Assembly (NCBI RefSeq): GCF_004348895.1
Contig: NZ_RRZK01000018.1
Location: 1-64,000 of the forward strand
DNA from: Pseudomonas vancouverensis
Lineage (GTDB): Bacteria; Pseudomonadota; Gammaproteobacteria; Pseudomonadales; Pseudomonadaceae
Length of the DNA: 64,000 bases
Reading direction: 5' to 3'
The notes below the pieces were generated by a model, which saw only the letters and a program-made list of their open reading frames with translations, had not been told where the DNA came from and did no database searches. This document shows positions 26,997 through 34,938 of the stretch, piece after piece (position 1 is the stretch's first letter; every line of letters starts with the position of its first letter). The position numbers were made by a program, and so were the translations under genes.

Positions 26997-28031
26997 TCAG
27001 TTGGCGAGGAACAGGGCGAAGCGTTGACGAACCGCTTCCTGATTCTCTACCCACCACTGCGGCGATACCGAAACCACCTTGTCGATGTTCTGCGGCGAAG
27101 TCGGCAAGCGCGCCGCCAGCTCCTGGGTAATCATCGGCAGCTCGTAGGCCTGGGCGTTCACCGGCGAGTATGGAATCAGCGTGGCCAGGGTCGCCTGGCT
27201 TTGCGGCTTGATGATCTCGGCGATCAACTTCATCGCCAGCGCCTTGTTCGCCGAGCCCTTCGGTACGATCAGGCAGTCATGGCTGAGCAATGCACCGTCG
27301 AAGCTGTAGTCGACCGCATCACCGCTGGCCTTGACCTCGTTGACCCGACCGTTCCAGATCGCCAGGAAGTCCACTTCACGGCTGCGCAGCAACTGTGCGG
27401 AATCGGCACCGGCGCTCCACCAGTTGACCACCTGCGGCTTGATGCGGCTAAGCACCTTGATCGCCCGCTCCACATCCAGCGGGTACAGGTCTTTGGCGGC
27501 AACGCCATCCCCCAGCAACGCCGCTTCCATGGTCAACCAGGGCTGACGGTAGAGCGCACGGGCACCTTTGACCTGCGGATCGAAGAACTGCTGCCAGTTC
27601 TTCGCCACCGGCGCATCGCTGCCCTCGGCCCAGGCCACCACTGTGGCGTAGGCATGGCTGGCGATCCAGTGACTGCTGACCACGTTTTTATCGACATGGG
27701 TGGCGTCGATCACCGAGTAATCCAGCGGTTCGACCAGGCCTTCCTGCTGCGCCTGGGCGCATTCGGTGCTGCCCAGTTCGACCACGTCCCACTTCGGCTT
27801 GCCCGACATGACCTGGGCGCGGACGGCGGCGAGTCCGTCCATGTTGTCTTCCTTGATGACGATGCCCAGCGCCTTGGCGGCAGGCTGCAGATAGGCTTTG
27901 CGCTCGGCATCCTGCTGCGCACCGCCCCAGCCGGAAAAGGTCAGACTGTCGGCCAATACCGCGGCGCTGGTGCCCAGGGTCAATGCTGCAACGACAGCAC
28001 CCTTGAGCAGGTTCTTGTTGAAACGCTTCAT
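26997..28031 (-). CDS. ABC substrate-binding protein, polyamine/opine type (copy 1)
   Basis: A 344-residue periplasmic protein with signal peptide ending AAVLADSLTF. The PotD-like fold is indicated by FSGWGGAQQDAERKAYLQPA, MSGKPKWDVVEL and RIKPQVVNWWSAGADSAQLL, where the aromatic and acidic residues would bind an amine. It is a paralogue of the next gene upstream (28045-29076); the two align over their length with well over half of positions identical, including a shared stretch at residues about 63-83. It is adjacent to the ATPase and permeases. Confidence 0.87.
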   Translation of the reverse strand: MKRFNKNLLKGAVVAALTLGTSAAVLADSLTFSGWGGAQQDAERKAYLQPAAKALGIVIKEDNMDGLAAVRAQVMSGKPKWDVVELGSTECAQAQQEGLVEPLDYSVIDATHVDKNVVSSHWIASHAYATVVAWAEGSDAPVAKNWQQFFDPQVKGARALYRQPWLTMEAALLGDGVAAKDLYPLDVERAIKVLSRIKPQVVNWWSAGADSAQLLRSREVDFLAIWNGRVNEVKASGDAVDYSFDGALLSHDCLIVPKGSANKALAMKLIAEIIKPQSQATLATLIPYSPVNAQAYELPMITQELAARLPTSPQNIDKVVSVSPQWWVENQEAVRQRFALFLAN

Positions 28032-28044
28032 AGTGACTGCCTTA

Positions 28045-29076
28045 TCAATTCTGGATGAACAGGTCGAAACGACGTTGCACTTCGGCCTGGTTGGCTTGCC
28101 ACCACACAGGGTCGAAAAACACCACCTTGTCGATATTGGCCGGCGCGGTCGGCAGGGTCGCCGCCATCGCTGCCGGGATGATGCCGGTGTCGTAGGCCTT
28201 GGTGTTGATCGGCGGGTTGGGGATCAGGGTGACCAGGGTGGCCTGGCTGTGCGGCTTCATGATTTCGGCCACCAGCTTCATTGCCAACTCCTTGTTCGGC
28301 GCGCCTTTGGGCACCACTACGCAGTCGTAGTCCACCAGGGCATGGTCGTAGGTGTAGTCGACGTCATCGCCGTTCTTCTTCAGTTCATCGACCCGCGAGG
28401 CCCAGATCGACAGCGCATCCACTTCGCGGCTGCGCAGCAACTGTGCGGAGTCGGTACCGCTGCGCCACCAGTTGACCACTTGCGGCTTGATGCGCTCCAG
28501 CACCTTGAAGGCACGGTCGACGTCCAGCGGATACAGGGCCTTGGGCGAGACGCCGTCGGCGATCAGCGCCAGCTCGAGGGTGGTATAGGGCTGGCGGTAC
28601 AGCGAGCGCGAGGCTTTCACCTGGGGGTCGAAGAAGGCCTTCCAGTCTTTCGGTGTGTTGGCCCCGGCATCGTTGGCCCAAGCCAGTACCGTGGAGTAGG
28701 CGTTACTGGCAATCCAGTTCTTGCCGTAGAAGTTCGCGGCCACGCCCTCGGTGCTGATCACCGAGTAATCCAGCGGCTCGGTCAGGCCCTGCTCCTGGGC
28801 CATCACGCAGTCATTGGAGGCCAGTTCGACCACGTCCCATTTAGGCTTGCCCGACATCACCTGGGCACGCACGGCGGCCAGGCCGTCCATGTTGTCTTCC
28901 TGAATCTTGATCCCCAACGCCGCTTCGGCAGGCTTGAGGTAAGCCTTGCGCTCGGCATCCTGCAAGGCGCCGCCCCAGCCGGCAAAGGTCACGCTGCCCG
29001 CTGCCTGCACCTGGGCAACGGCACACAGGGACAAGGCGAATGCCAGGCCTGTCATTTGCTTGTTGATTGATCGCAT
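28045..29076 (-). CDS. ABC substrate-binding protein, polyamine/opine type (copy 2)
   Basis: A 343-residue periplasmic protein with a signal peptide ending near VQAAGS. It has the same landmarks as its tandem paralogue: FAGWGGALQDAERKAYLKPA, MSGKPKWDVVEL, RIKPQVVNWWRSGTDSAQLL. Differences cluster in the middle (SNDCVMAQEQG, NDAGANTPKDW), so ligand range may differ. ATG 29076 has AGGAG 8 bases upstream; the longer frame would start on TTG 29082. Only 13 bases separate the two genes. Confidence 0.87.
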   Translation of the reverse strand: MRSINKQMTGLAFALSLCAVAQVQAAGSVTFAGWGGALQDAERKAYLKPAEAALGIKIQEDNMDGLAAVRAQVMSGKPKWDVVELASNDCVMAQEQGLTEPLDYSVISTEGVAANFYGKNWIASNAYSTVLAWANDAGANTPKDWKAFFDPQVKASRSLYRQPYTTLELALIADGVSPKALYPLDVDRAFKVLERIKPQVVNWWRSGTDSAQLLRSREVDALSIWASRVDELKKNGDDVDYTYDHALVDYDCVVVPKGAPNKELAMKLVAEIMKPHSQATLVTLIPNPPINTKAYDTGIIPAAMAATLPTAPANIDKVVFFDPVWWQANQAEVQRRFDLFIQN

Positions 29077-29122
29077 TTTCAACTCCTGAAATTGTTGTAG
29101 TTAGACAGTTGAATCAAACGCC

Positions 29123-29136
29123 GGGCGATGTCGCCC
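29123..29136. terminator. Short GC hairpin after the PuuB-like gene
   Basis: gggcga-tg-tcgccc is a perfect 6-base stem in the 153-base gap between the PuuB-like gene and binding protein copy 2. On the minus strand it is followed by ggcgtttgatt. It may be a weak terminator or part of a leader. Confidence 0.4.
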
Positions 29137-29229
29137 ACCTTGCTGTTGTTATATCGGGAGGCGTTTTTCACACTCCTCGGTTACCGCTTTTTCACTGCAC
29201 TGCGAGGCCTCCCCAGGCCCGCGTCCGGC

Positions 29230-30567
29230 TTATTGCGCATCCTTGAAGCGATACCAGGTGTAAGCCATCCGTTGCCCCACCCGCAGGAACGACTGGAACG
29301 GAAAACGCTTGGGCGGCTGATGCAGAAAATCGACGGCCGTCGGACGTTGCTCGCCAGCGACCATTTGCGCCAGGCGCTTGCCGGCCTGCACGGAAAAGGA
29401 CACGCCGCTGCCGGCATAGCCACCCGCCGAAAACACGTTGCTCTGCCCTTGCACCTGGTAAATGAACGGCAAGGAATTCTCGCTGACCGCCACCCAGCCG
29501 CCCCAGTTGTAATCCACGGCAATGCCCTGCAGTACCGGGAACTTGCGGCACAGCGCGTCATGCAGGTTTTGCCGGTGCCGGGGATTTTCCGCGTCACGGC
29601 CGGTGATGGCGCTGCGCCCGCCAAACAAAATGCGGTCGTCCGGCAAGCGGCGGTAATACGACAGCAGATTGCGCGTATCGAACATACACTCGCTTCCCGG
29701 CAGGCTCTGGCGCTTCTCTTCGGCGCTCAACGGGCGGGTGACGATGATTTGCGAGTGCACCGGCAACACCCGTCCGGCGGTGGCCTTGTTCAAGGTGCCC
29801 GAGGTGTAGCCATTGGTGGCAACCACCACTCGGCGCGCCGTCACCACGCCACCGGGGGTTACCAGTCGATGGCTGCTGTTATCGCTGTGCCAGTCGACCA
29901 CGGGCGAGGCCACATGCACCTTCACGCCGGCCTCACGCGCCATGCGGTGAATACCCCACGCCAGCTTGAGCGGGTGCATGGAAAAACCGTCCGGCATGAA
30001 CAGCGCACCAAACGACTCTGCTCCGTTGTGCACGGCCTGCACCTGGGCGCCGGTGACGAATCGGGCGTTGTATTTCAGCACGTCGTTATAGAGACCGGCT
30101 TCGCGCTTGAGCCCTTCGACGTGCTTTGCCTGGCTGGCAACCTTGTACACGCCATCGGGCTGCGCATCACACTCGATCTGCCCGTCACGAATCAGCCCGC
30201 GCACCGTGTTCAGCCCCGCCGACATTTCTTCGAAGTAGGCTTTGGCCGTGGTCGCGCCATAACGCGAAATCAGCTCCGCCAAGGCCACACGTCCACCAGA
30301 GATACGGGCAAAACTGCCATTGCGTCCACTGCATCCCCACGCCACCTGATTGGCCTCCAGCACCACTGCGCGAATCCCGTGTTCGCGCGCCAGGTGCAAG
30401 GCACAGCTCAAGCCGGTGTAACCGGCGCCAATGATCGCCACATCCACGTCCATGGCACCACTGACCGGACCATCGTCTTGCGGTGCGCTACCCGCAGTAC
30501 CCACCCAATAAGACGGTGTATGTGCCGCTCCGACGCCCGGATGAGCATTGACCAGAGGATCGTACAA
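29230..30567 (-). CDS. FAD amine oxidase, PuuB (gamma-glutamylputrescine oxidase)-like
   Basis: A 445-residue flavoprotein of the DAO superfamily. The FAD turn is DVAIIGAGYTGLSCALHLA at about residues 42-60; the family box ANQVAWGCSGRNGSFARISG follows and the C-terminal flavin contact is SAGGYAGSGVSFSVQAG. Closest in style to PuuB and related oxidases of N-substituted amines. The first codon is TTG 30567, supported by GGAG six bases upstream; the first ATG would remove 38 residues. It is preceded by an AT-rich region with an inverted repeat, suggesting its own promoter. Confidence 0.85.
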   Translation of the reverse strand: MYDPLVNAHPGVGAAHTPSYWVGTAGSAPQDDGPVSGAMDVDVAIIGAGYTGLSCALHLAREHGIRAVVLEANQVAWGCSGRNGSFARISGGRVALAELISRYGATTAKAYFEEMSAGLNTVRGLIRDGQIECDAQPDGVYKVASQAKHVEGLKREAGLYNDVLKYNARFVTGAQVQAVHNGAESFGALFMPDGFSMHPLKLAWGIHRMAREAGVKVHVASPVVDWHSDNSSHRLVTPGGVVTARRVVVATNGYTSGTLNKATAGRVLPVHSQIIVTRPLSAEEKRQSLPGSECMFDTRNLLSYYRRLPDDRILFGGRSAITGRDAENPRHRQNLHDALCRKFPVLQGIAVDYNWGGWVAVSENSLPFIYQVQGQSNVFSAGGYAGSGVSFSVQAGKRLAQMVAGEQRPTAVDFLHQPPKRFPFQSFLRVGQRMAYTWYRFKDAQ

Positions 30568-30599
30568 TTTACACTCCGTATCGCTGTGCGATTTATTGA

Positions 30600-30635
30600 T
30601 ATCACTTAATGTATTTTTTAATATTAATAGTGATA
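30600..30635. promoter_or_regulatory. Inverted repeat in the promoter of the PuuB-like gene
   Basis: TATCACT at 30600-30606 and AGTGATA at 30629-30635 are exact reverse complements flanking an AT-rich core, with taat/atta continuing each arm inward. It lies 33 bases upstream of the TTG start. A regulator of this run (RpiR at 34033 or IclR at 20621) could bind here; which one is unknown. Confidence 0.5.
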
Positions 30636-30663
30636 CATGTCAATCGATAAAATGATTTCAGCG

Positions 30664-30701
30664 CGACTGATGGTCGCCCCCGGCATTGGAGGCGTCAGTC
30701 G
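30664..30701. terminator. Two-tier hairpin between hydratase and PuuB-like genes
   Basis: Outer stem cgactga (30664-30670) / tcagtcg (30695-30701) encloses a second GC stem (cgcc / ggcg). On the minus strand the hairpin is followed at a distance by ATTTTATCG. It sits 143 bases after the hydratase stop and upstream of the PuuB promoter region. The rest of this 276-base gap shows no gene. Confidence 0.5.
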
Positions 30702-30843
30702 AAGGAGTGAAAATAAGGAGGGAGAAAGGCTGTTGCCGTTGGGCTGCACGTCAGTGCTTGTGCAACTGTGCCGGGAGAACGGTAATGAAGAGCGCGCCGA
30801 CATCAATGGCTGATGAGTGGAATCGGCAAGCCTGTGAAACCCA

Positions 30844-31590
30844 TCAGGTCGACAAGGTAACCCGTCCTATCCCGGCGAACTCGACCTCTACTTGCACCCC
30901 GGCCCGCGCCCAATAGATTCCGGTCCAGCTGCCACAAGCCACCAGGTCACCGGCCCGCAAGGGGCTGCCCAATGCCGCCGCGTGACGCGCCAGCCACGGC
31001 AGCGAACTCAACGGCTCACCGAATGGATGGCTGCCAACCGCGACGAACTCAGGCTCACCGGCCACCCGCAATGTCACCTGCTGTCTTGACCAATCGGGCA
31101 TTTGCCCAAGGGTTTGCGGTTCACCCAGTACCAGCGCGCGGTTGAGTTGCTGGTCGGCCAGCCGCAGCAGTGGCGCAGCCTGCTCGCCCTGCAGCCAGCG
31201 CGTGCCGCACAGTTCAATGCCCGGCATCCACACATCGACCGCCGCTCGGGCCATGGCCAGATCCGTGTGCCGGTCGAGGTCGCGCGACAGGCGCACGATC
31301 AGTTCACCCTCGATGCCGAAACCGAAGTCATCACCTGGCGGAACCTGCCAGCCCGACGGATGCACCGCCATTGCCGGTACACCGGCGGTGCTGATCAGCC
31401 CGCCCGGAGCGCCCCCCAGTTTCCAGGCCGCTGGCGGCCCGGAGGCGAACCAGCCGAGGGCCTCGGCAACCTGTTGCTGCACGGCATAAGCCTGGGCTTC
31501 GCTGACCAGTTCCAGGGTTGGCAAGGGTTGCTGGCGCCCTTCACGCCAACCACGGATCAGGCTGGCGGCCACCTGCGCGATCGCACTCAC
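30844..31590 (-). CDS. 2-keto-4-pentenoate hydratase/FAH-family enzyme
   Basis: A 248-residue protein of the MhpD/fumarylacetoacetase-like group. Metal ligands are recognisable in FGFGIEGELIVRLSRDLD (Glu residues) and in the downstream GIELCGTR; AAWKLGGAPGG fits the family's active-site Lys region. These enzymes hydrate or decarboxylate 2-oxo-enoates. The start is GTG 31590, overlapping the hydantoinase stop (GTGA), so the two are translationally coupled. It would process an acid produced after ring opening (inference). Confidence 0.75.
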   Translation of the reverse strand: MSAIAQVAASLIRGWREGRQQPLPTLELVSEAQAYAVQQQVAEALGWFASGPPAAWKLGGAPGGLISTAGVPAMAVHPSGWQVPPGDDFGFGIEGELIVRLSRDLDRHTDLAMARAAVDVWMPGIELCGTRWLQGEQAAPLLRLADQQLNRALVLGEPQTLGQMPDWSRQQVTLRVAGEPEFVAVGSHPFGEPLSSLPWLARHAAALGSPLRAGDLVACGSWTGIYWARAGVQVEVEFAGIGRVTLST

Positions 31591-33023
31591 AAGGCCAGCT
31601 CAGTCTTGCGTCGACGCAGTTGCGCGGGTGCCGGGCGCTCGCACGGCAGAAACCGGCCACGCCCCGCCTCACCGCGCGGCTCGCCGTCCCAGACCACTTC
31701 ACCACGCGACAGGGTCATGGCCGGCCAGGCGCTCAGCGTCATGCCGGCGTAAGGCGTGTAATCGACATTGTGGTGCAGCATTGCGTTGCACAGGTGCACC
31801 GGCTCGCCTTCGTCCCAGATCACCAGGTCGGCATCGGCACCCACCGCAATGCTGCCCTTGCGCGGATACAAGCCATACATCCTGGCGGCATTGGTGGAAG
31901 TCAGCGCAACAAAGCTCTGCGGGGTGATGCGCCCCTTGCGCACGCCTTCGGACCAGAGCAGTGCCATGCGGGTTTCGACGCCGGGAATGCCATTGGCGAC
32001 CTGGTCGAACGACACCGCTTCACCATGGGCCTTCTTGCCGTCGGGGCCATCGAAGCGAAAGGGTGCGTGGTCTGAGGAGAAAACCTCGAAGGAGCCGTTC
32101 TCCAGGCCATCCCAGATCACCTGCTGGTTTGCGGCATCGCGGGGCGGCGGGCTGCAGATGCACTTGGCACCTTCGAAGCTGTCGTCACAGCCCAGCGAGT
32201 CGGCGGTCAGGAACAGGTACTGCGGACAGGTTTCGGCGTACACCTTCAAGCCCTGGCTCTGCGCCCAGCGAATCTGCTCCACGGCCTCGCGACCCGACAC
32301 GTGCACGATCAGGATCGGTACGTCCACCAGTTCGGCAAGGGCGATGGCACGGTGGGTCGCTTCGCGCTCCACCAGCATCGGTCGTGACGCGCTGTGGTAG
32401 CGCGGCGCAGTCAGCCCGGCCGCCAGCAGTCGTTCGGTCAGCCAGGCGATGCAATCGCTGTTCTCGGCGTGGAGCATCACCATGGCGCCTTCACGGCGTG
32501 CGACCGACAACGTCTCGAGAATTTCCCTGTCGCCCAGCTTCAGCGCGTCGTAGGTCATGTAGATCTTGAAGGATGTATAGCCTTCGGCAATCAGCGCCGG
32601 CAGCTCTTCACGGAGCACCTGCGGGGTGGGGTCGGTGACGATCAGGTGGAAGGCATAGTCGATCACCGGCTTGTTACCCGCCCGACGATGGTAATCATCG
32701 ACGGCAGCGCGCAGGCTCTCGCCCTTCTGCTGGCAGGCGAACGGAATAACGGTGGTGGTTCCACCGCAGCCCGCCGAGACGGTGCCGCTGAAGAAGTCAT
32801 CGGCCATTACCGAGCCGTCGCCCGTCGGCTGGTCGAAGTGCACATGACTGTCGATGCCGCCGGGCGTGACATGCCGGCCTGCCGCGTCGATTTCACGGTG
32901 ACCTGGCGGCAGGTCCAGGCCAAGGGAAACGATGCGCCCGTCACGAATGCCGATATCGCTGGTAAAGGTGTCTGCGGCGGTGACCACGCGGGCGTTGCGA
33001 ATCACCGTGTCAAAAGCTTGCAT
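31587..33023 (-). CDS. Hydantoinase/dihydropyrimidinase
   Basis: A 478-residue cyclic amidohydrolase. The binuclear metal site is complete: H60 and H62 in GIDSHVHFDQ, carboxylated K153 in SFKIYMTYDAL, H185 in MLHAENSD, H241 in IVHVSGREA and D318 in SSDHAPF. It opens hydantoin or 5,6-dihydropyrimidine rings, or a related cyclic imide, to N-carbamoyl acids. ATG 33023 is the start; the longer frame overlaps the gap and lacks family similarity. It sits downstream of the allantoinase-like gene and is coupled to the hydratase gene. Confidence 0.9.
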   Translation of the reverse strand: MQAFDTVIRNARVVTAADTFTSDIGIRDGRIVSLGLDLPPGHREIDAAGRHVTPGGIDSHVHFDQPTGDGSVMADDFFSGTVSAGCGGTTTVIPFACQQKGESLRAAVDDYHRRAGNKPVIDYAFHLIVTDPTPQVLREELPALIAEGYTSFKIYMTYDALKLGDREILETLSVARREGAMVMLHAENSDCIAWLTERLLAAGLTAPRYHSASRPMLVEREATHRAIALAELVDVPILIVHVSGREAVEQIRWAQSQGLKVYAETCPQYLFLTADSLGCDDSFEGAKCICSPPPRDAANQQVIWDGLENGSFEVFSSDHAPFRFDGPDGKKAHGEAVSFDQVANGIPGVETRMALLWSEGVRKGRITPQSFVALTSTNAARMYGLYPRKGSIAVGADADLVIWDEGEPVHLCNAMLHHNVDYTPYAGMTLSAWPAMTLSRGEVVWDGEPRGEAGRGRFLPCERPAPAQLRRRKTELAL

Positions 33024-33081
33024 ATCAGGCCGCCTCGAAAGGACTGCTACAGGTGGTTGAGCGAGCGTGATTGCCTGACAA

Positions 33082-33978
33082 TCAACTGCGTTCAAGCCAG
33101 GCCCGGGCGATGTCTTCGCGCGTAGCGAACCAGACACCGCCGTGCTGCCTGGCATACTCGATGAATTGCTTGATCGCCCTCACCCGCCCTGGGCGCCCCA
33201 CCATGCGCGGATGCAGCCCGATCGACATCATCCGTGGCCCTTCAGCGGACTCTTCATAAAGGACCTCAAAGCTTTCCTTCATGTACTCGAAAAAATCCGA
33301 TGCCTGGGACAGTCCTGGCGAATTCCAGTAGCGGAAGTCGTTCACGTCGGCGGTGTAGGGCACCACGAGATGACGCTTGCCCTCCACCTCGACGAAGTAG
33401 GGAACATCGTCGTTGTAGGCATCGGAATCGTAGAGAAAACCGCCCTCCTCGGCGACCAGGCGACGGGTATTGACGCTGGCGCCATAGCGGCAATACCAGC
33501 CCACAGGACGTTTGCCACAGGTGCGTTCGAATGATTCGATGGCCAGGCGCATGTGTTCACGCTCCTGCTCTTCGGTCAGGCGAAACACTTCCTCCCAGCG
33601 ATAACCGTGGCTGCAGATTTCATGACCTGCGGCCACTGCAGCGCGTGCGACATCGGGGTTCTGCTCGAAGGCTAGCGCGCAGGCATGAAAGGTCGCGCGC
33701 ACTGACTGCTGGTCGAGAATATCCAGAATTCGCCAGATCCCCACGCGCGAGCCGTACTCATACATCGATTCCATCGCCAGATTGCGCGTGCCGTCAGGGA
33801 TCGAGTAGCTGCCCCATTCGGTCATCGACTCCTGGTCTGGATCGCCCATGGCGAGCGAGCGTTCGGAGCCTTCTTCGTAGTTGATCACCAGGCTGATGGC
33901 CAGTCGTGCGCCATTGGGCCAGGTGCCTTGCGGGCGTTTTCTACCGTAACCGACTAAATCGCGTGCAGGTGAAACCAT
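33082..33978 (-). CDS. Allantoinase (PuuE)-like polysaccharide-deacetylase-fold hydrolase
   Basis: A 298-residue NodB-fold protein. The start ARDLVGYGRKRPQGTWPNGA and VINYEEGSERS resemble the metal-independent allantoinase PuuE: the usual metal Asp pair is replaced by EE (E35, E36). GHEICSHGYRW supplies the His region. The segment WYCRYGASVNTRRL differs from what I recall of PuuE (WYxGRxxPNTRR), so allantoin may not be the substrate. It probably opens a cyclic amide next to the hydantoinase. AGGAG precedes ATG 33978. Confidence 0.8.
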   Translation of the reverse strand: MVSPARDLVGYGRKRPQGTWPNGARLAISLVINYEEGSERSLAMGDPDQESMTEWGSYSIPDGTRNLAMESMYEYGSRVGIWRILDILDQQSVRATFHACALAFEQNPDVARAAVAAGHEICSHGYRWEEVFRLTEEQEREHMRLAIESFERTCGKRPVGWYCRYGASVNTRRLVAEEGGFLYDSDAYNDDVPYFVEVEGKRHLVVPYTADVNDFRYWNSPGLSQASDFFEYMKESFEVLYEESAEGPRMMSIGLHPRMVGRPGRVRAIKQFIEYARQHGGVWFATREDIARAWLERS

Positions 33979-34032
33979 CGGGATGTTCTCCTGAAGTGAC
34001 GGGTTAAAGGGTTGTGTCGCGAAGGTGGCGAC

Positions 34033-34902
34033 TTAGCAGTCGATATCTTTCAGCCGGTCGTGACTGAAGTTGCTATCCGATTGCCACTCGCTGAAAGCCA
34101 GCCCCATCGCCAGGGTCTGGGCAATACAGAAAGATGCAGTGAGCGAACGAAAGCCCAGCAGTTCGGCGTCATTGACCTCAATCACCGTATCGGCCATCTG
34201 CCCGATAGGGCTCAGAACGCTGTCGGTGATCGCCACCAGCGTCACGCCTGCCTGGCGTGCCTGACGGCAAGCCTCAACGGTGTCATTGGCGTACGGTGGA
34301 AAGCTGACAGCGATCAGCAGATCATCGTCGGCAATGGCACTGACCTGCTCTGGCAAGGTGCCGCCAGCACCGCTGATGTGCACGGTTCGCCGGCCCACCC
34401 GACTCAATGCGTAGCTCAGGTAGGCCGCCACCGGAAAGGCACGGCGCATGCCAATGACGAAGGTCGTCCGCGCACCCTGCAGATGGGCGATGGCCGCTTC
34501 GATATTGGCCTGTTCCCCCCCTTCTGCCAGATGTTCCAGGGACACGATATTGGCCTGGCTGAATTCACGCAGAATCCCGCCGACGTCACTCGGGTCTTCC
34601 AGCAAGGTCTCCCCGCCATAGTGCCGGATGCGTTCGCTGTGGGTGTCGGCGGCCTGTTGCAGTGGGGCACGGAACAACCGCTGCAAATCCTTGAACCCCG
34701 CAAAGCCCAGCGCCTGAGCCAGCCGAATATAGGCGGTAGGCGCGATGCTCGAGCGCTTGCCCAGTTCGGCTACCGTATTGAGGGCGATCTCATGCGGGTT
34801 GTCGATCAGGTAGCGGGCAGCATCGCGCAGACGACCCGTCAGTTGTTCGTGCTGGGTCGCTATGCAGTCGCGCAGCTCTGCAAGGGTTTCAGGTAAGGCC
34901 AT
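34033..34902 (-). CDS. MurR/RpiR family regulator (HTH + SIS)
   Basis: A 289-residue RpiR protein: HTH at residues 1-78 (IAPTAYIRLAQALGFAGFKD) and a SIS domain from about 125 (TFVIGMRRAFPVAAYLSYAL). It lies between the PLP-enzyme/amino-acid ABC genes and the hydantoinase genes, all on one strand with short gaps, so it may control both sets. This is the second RpiR of the window; it is clearly a distant paralogue of the one at 9676. Confidence 0.87.
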   Translation of the reverse strand: MALPETLAELRDCIATQHEQLTGRLRDAARYLIDNPHEIALNTVAELGKRSSIAPTAYIRLAQALGFAGFKDLQRLFRAPLQQAADTHSERIRHYGGETLLEDPSDVGGILREFSQANIVSLEHLAEGGEQANIEAAIAHLQGARTTFVIGMRRAFPVAAYLSYALSRVGRRTVHISGAGGTLPEQVSAIADDDLLIAVSFPPYANDTVEACRQARQAGVTLVAITDSVLSPIGQMADTVIEVNDAELLGFRSLTASFCIAQTLAMGLAFSEWQSDSNFSHDRLKDIDC

Positions 34903-34938
34903 GATTGAGGCTCGTCAAAAAAGAGGTATGTACGCCAG

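Noticed and set aside
27024..30609. Long plus-strand frames opposite the two binding proteins and the PuuB-like gene
   Set aside because: The minus-strand genes have signal peptides and family motifs; the plus frames have none.
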